Positions 16,501 to 25,438 of a stretch of 64,000 nucleotides of DNA are shown piece after piece. The position numbers and the translations under genes were made by a program. Position 1 is the first letter of the stretch. Every line of letters starts with the position of its first letter. The stretch comes from Methanosarcina barkeri 3 (lineage in GTDB: Archaea; Halobacteriota; Methanosarcinia; Methanosarcinales; Methanosarcinaceae), in contig NZ_CP009517.1 in NCBI RefSeq assembly GCF_000970305.1, forward strand, positions 434,001 to 498,000, given 5' to 3'. The notes beneath the pieces are model-generated. The model was given only the letters and a program-made list of their open reading frames with translations. It did no database searches and had not been told where the DNA came from.

Positions 16501-19301
16501 AGGTCGCCTGCCTTTTTCATAAGGGTACGGATAGGCATATGTCCCCTCTTCCTGTTGAACTCATTAAGCAAAATGCCCGCTTCCGAGGCTCTTGACGCGC
16601 CTGAGGCCAATTTTGGGGTTTCTTTATAAGCCGAACATGTTATCCTTTTTCTGTTTTCCAGAAGGACCTTTTTGTCAAGTTTTCTGAACTTGTCAAGTTT
16701 GCCTTCGTGGAGTTCCCGGATAAAAGTTGAAAGTGCAGGTCTCTCTCTGAAGGCGTGATTCAGCAGGCTCTCTGCGTAGTTGCCTTCAAAAGCAGGAATT
16801 GCATCACAAACTTCGAGTTTTTCGGATTCAAGGTCTTCAATTATCAGGGCTGCCTTTGTTTCCAGACAGGCCTGCCTGTAACCAAGATACTGGCTCCATA
16901 GCACCAGGGAAGATGTCTCGTTTTTCCAGCTGGTTACCTGGGTTTTTAACGAATTTAGATTTGCAGTTTCCAGGCCTTTTGGATACATTTTTCCAAAATC
17001 TGCACCTATGCGAGTTCCAACTCTTTTAAATGCTTCCAGAAACTCCTGCGTTGCGGTCAGTACATGATCGGCTGCAGACTCGATGGTCAGGCTGTCAATT
17101 CCGGTTTCTAAAAGTCTGAAACTCCTATCTGTGAGGGTGCCTTCTTTCAAGTACTGCCGGAAAAGAATTGTCCATTGGCTGTACTCGTCCAATAGGGCAG
17201 GATCGCTTTCAAAACCTTTCCAGTAATCTCCAAAGTACTTCTTCCCTTCTGTACCTGAACTTTCAAGTTCAAGCCTGAGAGTTTTATATTCGGAAAGGCT
17301 GTTCAGGTCAAGCAGGATTTTACTATCCCAGAAAGGCACTCTTGAGATATAACAGGCTGAAATCTCTTTTTTGAGCTTCCTATACTTCGGATTTAAAAGT
17401 TTGAGAAGACTACCGGAAAGCTCCTCGAACTCAGGGGTATCAAGGTTGTAGATCTCAGGGCGAAAAGTTTTGTCCACAAAAGTTTTGAGCTCAAGGTATT
17501 TTCTGAGTTTCGAAACCAGAGCTTCGGATTCGATTTTTGAGTTCTCGGGATCCCATCTCGAATTCTGAAGAATTTTCTCAGGCAAGGGTTTTGAGTTTCC
17601 GAGGAATTTTGCAGCATTAATTACATTTGCAATTCCCTCGAGAGTATTGGGCTTTGAGGTTGCGGAAAGGTCATTAAGGGTTTTCATAGCTGCTTCGAGG
17701 GCCTCAGAAGCTGTAGCGCATTCGTCTGTAAAAGTTTCGATTTCTCCCAGATCCGAGGGCAGTACAAGCCCTGGATTGCAGCCGTACCACAGGTTTTCCC
17801 GGATAGGCCCAAGAAAAGGAAGTATCTGGCTTAATTTTTCCAGAACAGCTTCTGCATTGGCCCAGGCTTCAGGATCCCAGTTTTCAGGTTCTTGAAATTT
17901 ATATAAGGGCATTTTCAGGCCTTTTGATTCAAAATAGGCCTTTGTCTTTTCCCTTATACCATAGAGAGTATAGACACTTGGGTAGATTTTTCCAGCAGGT
18001 TCTCCAAGGGACAGTGCATACTGGTTAAGCTCATGTTTTAGCTTTTCGAGTTCATTGATGTCCCTGTCAGGACGTACTGGGGCAGGAGCTTCGCGGTTCA
18101 GGGTCTTTTCCAGTTCTTCAAGTACGGCTTTTTTACGGGTCTGGTTGCTGTGAATCTCCAGGCAGAGTTCTCCAAGGCCGGCAGAGTCCAGCCTGCTTTT
18201 TACAACCTGAAGGGCAGCCATTTTTTCACTTACGAAAAGTACGCTTTTCCCCTGAGCTATAAGTTCTGCAATTGTATTTGCAATCGTCTGGGACTTGCCG
18301 GTTCCTGGAGGCCCTTCAACAACAAGGTTTTTTCCGGCTTTCACATCTTCAATGACTGCAATTTGGGAAGAATCGGCATCCATTATCTGGTAAGTGTCCT
18401 TTGCTGGAAGTTTCAGGTCAACTTCTTCTTCCAGGAAACCGGAAACCTCATATTTGGGATCTTCAGGATTGAAGACTTTTTGGATCAATGGATGGTCGGC
18501 AGGAGATATATCTTCAGGCCAGGTTGCAGGGTCCAGATCCTTATACATAACAAATTTCTTAAAATTAAAAAGATCAAGGCAGATCTCAGGCAGGAGCTTC
18601 CAGTCTCTCTTTCCATGGATTTCTCTGGATACAGCCCTGAAATATCCTTCGACTCCTGCAGCATCTTCAGGCATTTCAAATTCAGGAAGCTCGATTCCAA
18701 CCTCTTTAATTTTTGCCTGGAGAGTAATTGAAGTGAAAATTTCGTCTCCTGTCCACTGTATACTGAAAATTCGGCCTTTTCCTATGCGTTTGAGTTCAAC
18801 GGGAATAAGAAGCAGAGGGGCTTTCGTGACTTTTATAGCCGATCTGCTGTCGCTCCACTGCAAAAAGCCCAGCGCAAGATAGAGCACAGGATATCCCTGT
18901 TCTTCAAATATGGAGTTTGCCTGGTTAAAAACATAAAAAAGCTTTTTATCAAGGATCTCGCTATCATCTGGGGTTTCCAGAAAAGTTTCGGAGCGGGAAG
19001 TCTGAGGTTTATCTTCCGAGACAAGAATATTTCCTATTGTTTTCAAAAGCCGTTTTTCCTTTTCTGAGGCTTCATCTTCAACCTCATTTTCAGGTTTTCT
19101 GCCTTTTTTTAACTGGGCTGTTGCCCTGAACCTCATTGATTTTTCCTGAAGAACAAAGAGCGCGTAAATTTCCTCTGGCTTCCTACCTGTAATCGAGATG
19201 GTCCTCTTCTGGGAAGGGCGGTAATTGAGAAGATTATTTCGAAGGGACAGATCAAGCAAATTCTGCCTAAGGGTTTCCAATTCCTTAACTACGTCTACCA
19301 T
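13563..19301 (-). CDS. Giant superfamily 1 helicase with DUF4011, nuclease and DUF3320 domains
   Basis: About 1912 residues. An N-terminal DUF4011-like region (to about residue 300) is followed by an SF1 helicase of the COG1112 type: Walker A EGPPGTGKSQT at about 330, DEAD-like VIIFDEASQVRPEDA at about 965, MGDSKQLPPT just after, and RLNVLITRAREKC near 1220. A Vsr/MTES_1575-like PD-(D/E)XK domain follows (about 1270-1370; KLDLAVPD, GIECDG), then a long acidic linker with tandem DEFEGA/DEFEDG units (about 1445-1470), and a C-terminal DUF3320-like domain. ATG 19301 is preferred to GTG 19316. It is monocistronic. Similar proteins are common in defence islands, so a role in degrading foreign nucleic acid is plausible but not shown. 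Confidence 0.88.
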   Translation of the reverse strand: MVDVVKELETLRQNLLDLSLRNNLLNYRPSQKRTISITGRKPEEIYALFVLQEKSMRFRATAQLKKGRKPENEVEDEASEKEKRLLKTIGNILVSEDKPQTSRSETFLETPDDSEILDKKLFYVFNQANSIFEEQGYPVLYLALGFLQWSDSRSAIKVTKAPLLLIPVELKRIGKGRIFSIQWTGDEIFTSITLQAKIKEVGIELPEFEMPEDAAGVEGYFRAVSREIHGKRDWKLLPEICLDLFNFKKFVMYKDLDPATWPEDISPADHPLIQKVFNPEDPKYEVSGFLEEEVDLKLPAKDTYQIMDADSSQIAVIEDVKAGKNLVVEGPPGTGKSQTIANTIAELIAQGKSVLFVSEKMAALQVVKSRLDSAGLGELCLEIHSNQTRKKAVLEELEKTLNREAPAPVRPDRDINELEKLKHELNQYALSLGEPAGKIYPSVYTLYGIREKTKAYFESKGLKMPLYKFQEPENWDPEAWANAEAVLEKLSQILPFLGPIRENLWYGCNPGLVLPSDLGEIETFTDECATASEALEAAMKTLNDLSATSKPNTLEGIANVINAAKFLGNSKPLPEKILQNSRWDPENSKIESEALVSKLRKYLELKTFVDKTFRPEIYNLDTPEFEELSGSLLKLLNPKYRKLKKEISACYISRVPFWDSKILLDLNSLSEYKTLRLELESSGTEGKKYFGDYWKGFESDPALLDEYSQWTILFRQYLKEGTLTDRSFRLLETGIDSLTIESAADHVLTATQEFLEAFKRVGTRIGADFGKMYPKGLETANLNSLKTQVTSWKNETSSLVLWSQYLGYRQACLETKAALIIEDLESEKLEVCDAIPAFEGNYAESLLNHAFRERPALSTFIRELHEGKLDKFRKLDKKVLLENRKRITCSAYKETPKLASGASRASEAGILLNEFNRKRGHMPIRTLMKKAGDLIQKIKPCFLMSPLSIAQYLDPRSTRFDVIIFDEASQVRPEDAVGALLRGKQVVVMGDSKQLPPTEFFDTILDSPESEPDDCVTAGDMESILNVCKRSFPVKTLRWHYRSRHESLIAISNQEFYDNRLYVYPSPMQKDEKLGLKFIHLPDAFYDRGKSGVNRVEARAVARAVFEQLSRYPDKSLGVGTFNIKQQEAIQKEIEALLKENPGLDLNSGNGKGEHFFVKNLETIQGDERDIILLSVGFGFDGNRKLSLNFGPLNRDGGERRLNVLITRAREKCVVFANFTSRDLKLDENSPFGLRAFKAFLEFAESGRLPLPAYLREKLGSPFEEAVYDFLAENGCEVHRHIGCAGYKLDLAVPDPSHPGRYLLGIECDGASYYSLHVARDRDRLRQQVLEELGWKIYRIWSTDWYLHPKESREKLLKAVKMTVKQAKVQAKNDIVSGTSRIKDPSAWAECVNRSPAGRPSGKFSSYPANQGLSPVPALPAMSVESKDGDEFEGADEFEDGDEFEGADEFENQFYNRACFSETFDAELLPEPSFEVEAEEPYPVFKLEEGLTASDIDFLPEMDIRARSMALVADENSCKKPVRRLKKSKILKFSVDSRYKGNKAKLIPEPEPEKMSFYQAYPEIDFSAVREKKKKRRRLNEFAYIYGSENYFESEPEFEEEDYADGDNSYPGTWDSETQSEHEAEPAIERDIKRRTETRLNEPALGHMFETEARTPKTPLSLIPTEKTGKFSKKPGIGSSLELRACNTGPGIVEILEIPGEKSEPDNSKKEDEKLSGKISSLEASVPLYQACLSSGLTKTSDLSEVSDKQLEEAILRIVACEGPIHAQLLQQRIKSDTGVSRMLGKIKQRIVDVAALAESSGKIRVKGEFYWPVSKPACLLRRREGEESAKIEWICDEEIKEAIRFVLYNQYSTPLEDLIVQTSRVLGIKTTRKNTKERIEKLVQTGIKNEELTLMPNEMIYFLNKASLSEN

Positions 19302-19598
19302 AAGAATACCAGGCACTTTTGAAACAATTAGTGAAATATATGAAACATTTAAGACTAATAGAACAAAGATTACTTATTAATAAATTTTATTCTTTCCAGC
19401 CGGAAACAGAGCTATGAATAAAGAAAAAAATACAACCCGGATGGCAGAGAGATCTTTTAAGGATGACTTACTTAAGAATAACATCTTTAAGAATCTTTTT
19501 TTGTTATATTTGAAAACTATTTCTCTACTATTAGAGCCTTTCTAAAAATTACGATTATTCTTATTTTCGTTATATTTCAGCCTTCTTGGGTGAAACTG

Positions 19599-19659
19599 TC
19601 AACGCAACCGCTGGGCCGCAACCGTTGACCCGCAACCGTTGACCCGAAACCGTTGCGCC
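19599..19659. repeat. 14-bp tandem repeat CGCAACCGTTGACC
   Basis: Three to four copies of CGCAACCGTTGACC, more GC-rich than the surrounding sequence. It lies in the gap between the helicase promoter region and the DMT transporter. The rest of 19317-19598 is AT-rich without a gene. Confidence 0.7.
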
Positions 19660-19735
19660 GGTTTGTCACGCCTATAGGGTTTGGGGATAAGTTCCTCAAA
19701 TCCAAATGTTACTGGGTTTTCGCTCAAGCCTTTTT

Positions 19736-19839
19736 TGAAAAGGCTTGTTTTTGAAAAGGCTTGTTTTTGAAAAGGCTTGTTTTTGAAAAGGCTTGTTTTT
19801 GAAAAGACTTGTTTTTGAAAAGGCTTGTTTTGAAAAAGA
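19736..19839. repeat. 16-bp tandem repeat TGAAAAGGCTTGTTTT
   Basis: About six copies of TGAAAAGGCTTGTTTT, one with GACTTG in place of GGCTTG, at the 3' side of the minus-strand transporter gene. No function is evident. Confidence 0.85.
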
Positions 19840-19890
19840 CTGCTGTACTCAGACGTTTACTTTACTTTACTTTTCCCCGCTTCCGGTAAG

Positions 19891-20817
19891 CTAAGGGATT
19901 GCAGGCAGTTTTTCCTTAAAAACGGGTTCGTTTTCGGTTTTGTTTTCTTCCTCCAGGCTTGCCAGGAAAGAGCTGGAAAGGATAAGGACACAGCCAAATA
20001 GGGTTTCAATGGATATGGGATCTTTTAAGAGTAGGTATGCGAAAAAAATCGCACTTACGGGTTCAAGCAGGGAAAGTATGCTTGCATTCTGGGCTTTGAC
20101 GTGTAAAAGCCCTGTAAAGAAAAGAATAGAACCCACTGAAGTGATTGTTATTCCTAAAAAGAGGAGAATAGGCAGATTTTGAACAAGGGTTGTAATTGGT
20201 GCCTGTTTTGCAAAAGGAAGCAACAATAAAAGCATTACTATGGTTGAGATAAAAAGTTGTTCCAAACCTGAGTACTCGTTCCTGAGAGAACGTGAGGTGA
20301 TGGTAACGCAGGCATAAAAAAGGCCTGAAAAAAGGCCCATAAGTACCCCATAAAGATATGCTGGCTCAATTCCCGGTCCAGAAACAAGGTTTTCAGGACC
20401 GATTACCATTACTACACCCGCAAGAGAAAGAACAAGGGCAAGAAGGCTCTTTTTGTTATGCTTTTCCTTTAAAAAGACAGGGGCGAGAAGTAAAACGTAA
20501 AACGGAGCCGTATAGAGCAGAAGTACGGATATTGAGACATTAGTAAACCCTACAGCCATGTAATAAGAAATCATTGCGCCTGCGTTGAAGGCTCCAAGCA
20601 TTATCAAGGTTTTTCTTTTTCCCCGGAGCCTGATTCCTGACAGTTTTCCGGTAACTGCCAGATAACCTGCAAGTGCAAGAAGCCCGAAAAGAAGCTGATA
20701 AAATACAACAGTTCCTGCGGCCATGTTCTTTACATACATGAAAAAAATTCCTGAAAATCCGTAGATAACGGATGCGGCAATTATCTGGATATTTGCTTTT
20801 ATGTGCTGCGGCTCCAT
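19891..20817 (-). CDS. EamA/DMT-family transporter
   Basis: A 308-residue protein with ten predicted membrane helices in two EamA halves (about residues 8-140 and 152-288), the usual layout of drug/metabolite exporters. Typical markers are YKVxxG-like ends of TM1 (SVIYGFSGIFFMY), YYMAVGFTNVSISVLLLYTAPFYV in the middle of half one, and EPVSAIFFAYLLLKDPIS near the end of half two. It probably exports an amino acid or other metabolite; the substrate cannot be read. It is a single gene; the short charged tail is cytoplasmic. Confidence 0.85.
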   Translation of the reverse strand: MEPQHIKANIQIIAASVIYGFSGIFFMYVKNMAAGTVVFYQLLFGLLALAGYLAVTGKLSGIRLRGKRKTLIMLGAFNAGAMISYYMAVGFTNVSISVLLLYTAPFYVLLLAPVFLKEKHNKKSLLALVLSLAGVVMVIGPENLVSGPGIEPAYLYGVLMGLFSGLFYACVTITSRSLRNEYSGLEQLFISTIVMLLLLLPFAKQAPITTLVQNLPILLFLGITITSVGSILFFTGLLHVKAQNASILSLLEPVSAIFFAYLLLKDPISIETLFGCVLILSSSFLASLEEENKTENEPVFKEKLPAIP

Positions 20818-20946
20818 GACATCTTCAAATAAGGGTTTCTGTTAAATAAGATTATCTTGAGTATATTGAAAGTAATATCCAGATAATCGGACTATTAGCA
20901 GTCGGCATTCTGTGAATAGTAGTCCAGAAACAGTAAAAACGTTTAT

Positions 20947-21035
20947 AAAATTGATCTTGACAAAATTGATCTTGATAAAATTGATCTTGATAAATTGATC
21001 TTGATAAAATTGATCTTGATAAATTGATCTTGATA
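20947..21035. repeat. 15-bp tandem repeat AAAATTGATCTTGAT
   Basis: Six imperfect copies of (A)AAATTGATCTTGAT just upstream of the DMT transporter start. A short minus-strand open frame through it (QDQFYQDQF and so on) is an artefact of the repeat. Confidence 0.85.
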
Positions 21036-21098
21036 ATCTTAAGTGCTCTCAAAACAGAATAATAAACGGATAAGCAAGTGCGGAAAAGAATAATGAGA

Positions 21099-21147
21099 GG
21101 CGTGTTTGGGTTATTTTTTAACCTTCATCGCATCACTCAAACACGCC
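21099..21147. terminator. Inverted repeat downstream of tatC
   Basis: GGCGTGTTTGGGT at 21099-21111 pairs with ACTCAAACACGCC at 21135-21147, a 13-base stem with G-U pairs and a T-rich loop. It lies about 140 bases past the stop of the minus-strand tatC and could end that transcript. A purine/pyrimidine-biased repeat TTCTTCTTTTAGTTT (about seven copies, 21200-21297) lies between and runs into the tatC stop. Confidence 0.45.
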
Positions 21148-21287
21148 CGTGATTCTCATCCCGAATACGCATCATTCTAATTATCTTTTGCTATTCTATT
21201 ACTTTTTCTTCTTTCTTCTTTTTTAGTTTCTTCTTTTAGTTCCTTCTTTTAGTTTCTTCTTTTAGTTTCTTCTTTTAGTTTCTTCTT

Positions 21288-22073
21288 TTAGTTCCTTCTA
21301 GTAATTCCTACTGCAGTTACTGACGGGTCGGGCCTGGAAAGCTTGTTTTTTACTCCAATTAACCTTACAATTATCATACTTATCTCAAAGAAAATCACCA
21401 TGGGTACTGCAACCATCATCTGACTGAAGACATCTGCTCCAGGAGTAACTACGGCTGCGATAAATACGACAAGGACATAAATATGCTTGCGGTAAGTCAC
21501 AAGAGTACTATATTTTACAAACCCATTTCGAGTAAGGAAAGTAAGCACTATAGGAAGTTCAAAGACCAGACCAAAGACTGCTGTAGTTGTTGCGATAAAT
21601 GAAATAAATTTAAAAACCGAATAAGTCGCAGTCACCCCTGAGTCTGCTGCGTCCATGTAGAGGAACTTAAGAAAGAGAGGCAGCATGAGGAAATAAGAAT
21701 ACGAAGCCCCAAGGGCGAACATGATAATGACCGCTAAACTCAGGAAAATAAACTGACCTTTTCCAATGGATATCGGAACTTTGATTGAGTACCGTTTCGA
21801 GATTGCCCTATAAACATAGAATGCAACAATAGGCAGAGTGACGAGAATTCCTATTATAATAGAGAGCTTCAGCTCCAGCATCATTACCTCAAGGGGAGAT
21901 ACATACACCAGTTTTGCGCCCTCAGGGAGAAGATCAACCTTCATTCTCTCGATCAGAGGACCGGTAAACTGGAAAGAGAGAATAATGCCTGTGATAAGGA
22001 CCCCAGCAATCACAAGTAACTTATTTCGCAGGGTCAGCAGAATTGCACTGAGATTTTCAATCGCTTCAGACAT
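21288..22073 (-). CDS. tatC: Twin-arginine translocase subunit TatC (copy 1)
   Basis: TatC is the membrane receptor that recognises twin-arginine signal peptides and exports folded proteins. The 261-residue protein has six membrane helices. Expected features are the N-terminal amphipathic segment, the periplasmic loop followed by SPLEVMMLELKLSIIIGI (about residues 59-76), the GASYSYFLMLPLFLKFL region (about 122-138) and FGLVFELPIVLTFL (about 168-181), where the conserved Glu lies. It is transcribed away from a second tatC and two tatA genes, which makes a divergent Tat locus. Confidence 0.9.
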   Translation of the reverse strand: MSEAIENLSAILLTLRNKLLVIAGVLITGIILSFQFTGPLIERMKVDLLPEGAKLVYVSPLEVMMLELKLSIIIGILVTLPIVAFYVYRAISKRYSIKVPISIGKGQFIFLSLAVIIMFALGASYSYFLMLPLFLKFLYMDAADSGVTATYSVFKFISFIATTTAVFGLVFELPIVLTFLTRNGFVKYSTLVTYRKHIYVLVVFIAAVVTPGADVFSQMMVAVPMVIFFEISMIIVRLIGVKNKLSRPDPSVTAVGITRRN

Positions 22074-22901
22074 AATGAATACCTATCCGGAAAAGCAAAA
22101 GAAAGTTATTTTTCCTATTTAAAGGAATTCTTATTCACCGCACTGGGGTATATTCATGCAGAGATTTATTAATCAATCAACTTTCTTTTTACCTATTTTG
22201 TTTTTTCGATTCAGGTTTTTTTTCGGCTCTTTTCATGGAATCCTTCAAATTTTCCTCAGACTTCAAACGATTCAGGAGACTCAATTGATGAAAGTCACGA
22301 AATACGAGTACGGAACCAGTGGGTTCAGGTATCGAGAACCGGGAAATAGCAGTTGATTTTAATAGATTGTAGTATTTATTACGAGTATATTATATTAATT
22401 ATCTTAATTCGTTTAAGTAGTCATTAGTTAATTCTCTTAATTTATTCATATTCTCATAAATTAATTGCCTTAGTTTACTTATATAACCATTAATTAATTA
22501 TCTAAATTCGTTTAAGTACTTGTTACAACTAAATTTATATTAATTGAATAACTATTATATATAAATTATTTTAATTAAGCCATATTAATTAAAAGAATGT
22601 ATTAAACAGATTCTTCTAATCTGGTTTAATTTAATCATTTTAATTAACTATATAATCATTTTAAGTTATTGCGTTATTAATGACTCAGTGCCATAAATGC
22701 TCAGGTATGCAACTCTCAAATATGCAATTCTCAAGTATGCAAATATATAGTAGAAAGATATTCTGAAGAGGGATCATAAAATGGATTGTGAAGATCTCTT
22801 ACATCAGGAAATCAAAATACCTCCTAAGAGTTGCAGATTTACATTTTATATTATGTTCCGATATTAATATATTTACCTATATACATGTAAGAGCGGAAAA
22901 A
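22074..22901. other. Long AT-rich intergenic region between divergent tatC genes
   Basis: About 830 bases with very low GC (TTAATTAATT-rich, 22370-22680) and no gene. TATGCAACTCTCAA-like units are repeated three times at about 22705-22745. The regulatory signals of both Tat transcripts must lie here. A plus-strand frame reaching back to GTG 22788 is probably leader, not coding. Confidence 0.5.
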
Positions 22902-23684
22902 ATGAACTCACAGCACACAGGCAACGGAACAACAGCTTCTACCGGAAAAAACTCGGGGATTAACTCTTATACTTCCGGTGTCCCAGGAGATACCGAAGAA
23001 CCTCTCATGGTCCACCTGTTAGAGCTCAGAAACCGGCTGGCAATAGTTTTGATCTGGCTCTGTCTGGGAATAATTATCGCTTTCCCGTTTTCAGCAAAAG
23101 GGATGTTAATTGTCTGGAAGGAATTTATAAATACTGACCTTTACATGACAGCTTACTCACCTCTAGAATGGACCTTTGCTCGCCTCAAGCTCTGCTTCGT
23201 TTTTGCTCTGGGTACTTCAATCCCATTGCTCTTCTACCAGCTTTACAGGTTCACAGGCAAAGGACTTTATCCACATGAGAAGCGCTTTTTCCTCAAGGTC
23301 ATTCCTGCATCTTTCCTGCTTTTCATTTTTGGGGCCTCTATAGGTTACTTTATCGTCTTGCCTATTATGTTCAAATATATTCTATTTTATTCTGGGGACA
23401 TGGCTACAGCGCAGCTTTCCGTTCAGGATACTCTCTCAGCAGTAACCACAATCCTGTCAGGTTTCGGAATCGTGTTCCAGCTTCCCTTGCTTGTGGTTTT
23501 TGCTGTGAAGATGGGGCTTGTAGAATACCAGACTCTTAAAAGGCAGAGAGTACTGGTCTACAGTGTGATTATGGCAGTTTCACTATTCCTTTCACCTGAT
23601 CCTACATTTATTGCCCAGATCGTTGTGGCGTTTTTACTGGGAGTTCTTTTTGAGTTCAGCCTGTTACTTATCCGGCTATTTTGA
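22902..23684 (+). CDS. tatC: Twin-arginine translocase subunit TatC (copy 2)
   Basis: A second TatC of about 260 residues from ATG 22902 (MNSQHTGNGTTASTG), which begins with a Ser/Thr/Gly-rich tail of about 35 residues before the conserved EEPLMVHLLELRNRLAIVL. Helices and motifs match TatC: YSPLEWTFARLKLCFVFALG, FGASIGYFIVLPIMFKYILF and FGIVFQLPLLVVFAVKMG, where the usual Glu of the FELP motif is Gln. The frame remains open 38 codons upstream to a GTG at 22788, but that part is not conserved in character. Two tatA genes follow on the same strand. Confidence 0.88.
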   Translation: MNSQHTGNGTTASTGKNSGINSYTSGVPGDTEEPLMVHLLELRNRLAIVLIWLCLGIIIAFPFSAKGMLIVWKEFINTDLYMTAYSPLEWTFARLKLCFVFALGTSIPLLFYQLYRFTGKGLYPHEKRFFLKVIPASFLLFIFGASIGYFIVLPIMFKYILFYSGDMATAQLSVQDTLSAVTTILSGFGIVFQLPLLVVFAVKMGLVEYQTLKRQRVLVYSVIMAVSLFLSPDPTFIAQIVVAFLLGVLFEFSLLLIRLF

Positions 23685-23813
23685 GAGTCAATTTGCCTAT
23701 TTATGGGATTCTTTATTTTTAAAAACAGGCGTTTTTAAAAGAATCTCCGAATAGGTCATTTCACCGATCTTATTACAAGAACTTTTATATTTGATTGTTG
23801 ATAATAACCAACA

Positions 23814-24149
23814 ATGATAGGCACACAGGAATTAATAGTAATTCTTATTGTAGCTCTCTTCCTCTTTGGGCCCAAGAAGCTTCCTGAGCTTGCACGATCT
23901 TTAGGAAGTGCAATGGGAGAATTTAAAAAGGCACAGCGCGCTTCTGAGCTTGAGCTCGATCAATTCGATGCCTACACCAGAAAGGCTGCGAATATAGTTG
24001 CTTCTGAGGGAAAAGAGAAAGAGAAGGAACAAAAGGATATTCCAAGCAGCAACAACGAAATAAAAACCGATACGGAGCCGAAAACCGATACGGGATTGAA
24101 AATCGGTACAGAGTTAAAAAACGACACAGATCTGGAAAATAAGCCTTAA
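23814..24149 (+). CDS. tatA: Twin-arginine translocase subunit TatA (copy 1)
   Basis: TatA forms the pore or membrane-thinning component of the Tat system. The 111-residue protein starts MIGTQELIVILIVALFLFGP, one short N-terminal membrane helix, then the hinge and amphipathic helix KKLPELARSLGSAMGEFKKA. The tail is highly charged and ends with degenerate repeats of K-T/N-D-T-E/G-L-K (about residues 88-108). It follows tatC copy 2 by about 130 bases. No strong ribosome site is visible; ATG 23814 fits the family N-terminus. Confidence 0.9.
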   Translation: MIGTQELIVILIVALFLFGPKKLPELARSLGSAMGEFKKAQRASELELDQFDAYTRKAANIVASEGKEKEKEQKDIPSSNNEIKTDTEPKTDTGLKIGTELKNDTDLENKP

Positions 24150-24436
24150 ACCGGAAAATCTGTCCCTGAACAGGAAGAGCCCCGGAAAATCTGAAATCCA
24201 GGGTCAAGTCGGGATAAAGGAGATAAATCTTAGTAGAAGACTAAAACGGAAGAATTCAATAAAAAGAAGCAAAATAAAAACAATTATATATAAAATCTCC
24301 AAAATAGTAATCAAAAATAGAAACTTTATATAACATAAAAAATCTTAGCTTAATTTATAGATATTTACAATTTTCAGATCATTATCACCTGCTGGATTAT
24401 ATTTGTTTAAGAAAACGAAAAGCTTGAGGTTAAGCC

Positions 24437-24742
24437 ATGATAGGCACACAAGAACTTATAATGATTTTCGCAGTAGTTGTACTCCTTTTCGGGGCAACTA
24501 AACTTCCGGAGCTGGCCAGGTCCATGGGAAGTTCAGTGGGCGAGTTCAAGAAAGCTCAGAAGGAATCCGAACTAAACCTTAAGGAATTTGAAAAATCCAT
24601 AACAGAACCTATAGCTCCAAAGAGTAAGGTACAGGAAACTGCCCAGAAACTCGGGATTGACATAAGAGGCAAGACCGACGATCAGCTTCTGGATCTTATC
24701 CAGAAATCCGCAGAAAAGCCAAAAGAGGTTTCAGAGCCCTGA
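24437..24742 (+). CDS. tatA: Twin-arginine translocase subunit TatA (copy 2)
   Basis: A 101-residue TatA/E-type protein beginning MIGTQELIMIFAVVVLLFGA, then TKLPELARSMGSSVGEFKKA. The first 40 residues are nearly the same as in tatA copy 1, but the tail differs (DIRGKTDDQLLDLIQKSAEK). GAGGT lies about ten bases before ATG 24437. With copy 1 and tatC it makes a plus-strand Tat cluster; the 290-base gap before it suggests its own promoter. Confidence 0.9.
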   Translation: MIGTQELIMIFAVVVLLFGATKLPELARSMGSSVGEFKKAQKESELNLKEFEKSITEPIAPKSKVQETAQKLGIDIRGKTDDQLLDLIQKSAEKPKEVSEP

Positions 24743-24894
24743 AAATCCTGAAAAGTTAACTTCTTTTTTCTTTTCATGGCATTATTCCAGGTTTAACCTT
24801 TTTAGTGAAGCCTGTCATTTTTATTTCAACCGAAATTTTTATTTTTTGTCACATCCGAATAGGATAGTGAAACAACTTAAATAGGAGTGCTTTT

Positions 24895-25416
24895 GTGACA
24901 GAGCTAATCACTGAAGTTGACAAAAACGATAACTATCTTCGGCTGCGCGAACGAGAAGAGTTTTATTCGGGAATGCATATTCACAGGGCTGCCCAACTTA
25001 TCCTTCTCAACCCTGAAAATAAGATGCTTATCCAGAAAAGGTCGCCTCAAAAACGCTGGTTTCCGAGCCGCTATACATACTCGGTAAGCGGTACTGTGGC
25101 AAATGAATCTTACGAAGCCTGTATGGAGCGGGAAATGCTTGAAGAAATCGGAATCTCGGTTCCATTTCGAAAGTTATTTAAAATTTCTTGCATCGTCGAA
25201 AACAAAGGAGCCTTCCACACGGTATTTTCAGGCCTTTGTTCTGAAAAAACTGCAAGCTTAATTCGGCCTGACCCGGAAGAAGCCGTATCCGTAGAATGGA
25301 TCGAACTTGATGAACTGCATAAGGCCGTCAAAATTGAGCCTGAGAAATATACGCCTTCTCTGCGGGCTGGAATTCTAAAAATTTTCCAGGAAGGATACGA
25401 AAAATATATTTTTTGA
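24895..25416 (+). CDS. Nudix hydrolase, isopentenyl-diphosphate isomerase-like
   Basis: A 173-residue Nudix protein similar to type I IDI and to the YfcD group: HIHRAAQLILLNPENKMLIQ, then KRWFPSRYTYSVSGTVANES, then the Nudix box with REMLEEIGI (about residues 79-87). The first Gly of the box is shifted (SG at 62-63). The substrate could be isopentenyl diphosphate or another diphosphate; methanogens normally use type II IDI, so a hydrolase role is more likely. It starts at GTG 24895 with AGGAG about 10 bases upstream. Confidence 0.78.
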   Translation: MTELITEVDKNDNYLRLREREEFYSGMHIHRAAQLILLNPENKMLIQKRSPQKRWFPSRYTYSVSGTVANESYEACMEREMLEEIGISVPFRKLFKISCIVENKGAFHTVFSGLCSEKTASLIRPDPEEAVSVEWIELDELHKAVKIEPEKYTPSLRAGILKIFQEGYEKYIF

Positions 25417-25438
25417 GACTAATAGAAGTTCTCCTTAT

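Noticed and set aside
20852-21052. Open frame with repeated YQDQF residues
   Set aside because: It is the translation of the AAATTGATCTTGAT repeat.
22788-22901. 38-codon N-terminal extension of tatC copy 2 to a GTG
   Set aside because: The segment has no TatC similarity; ATG 22902 fits better.
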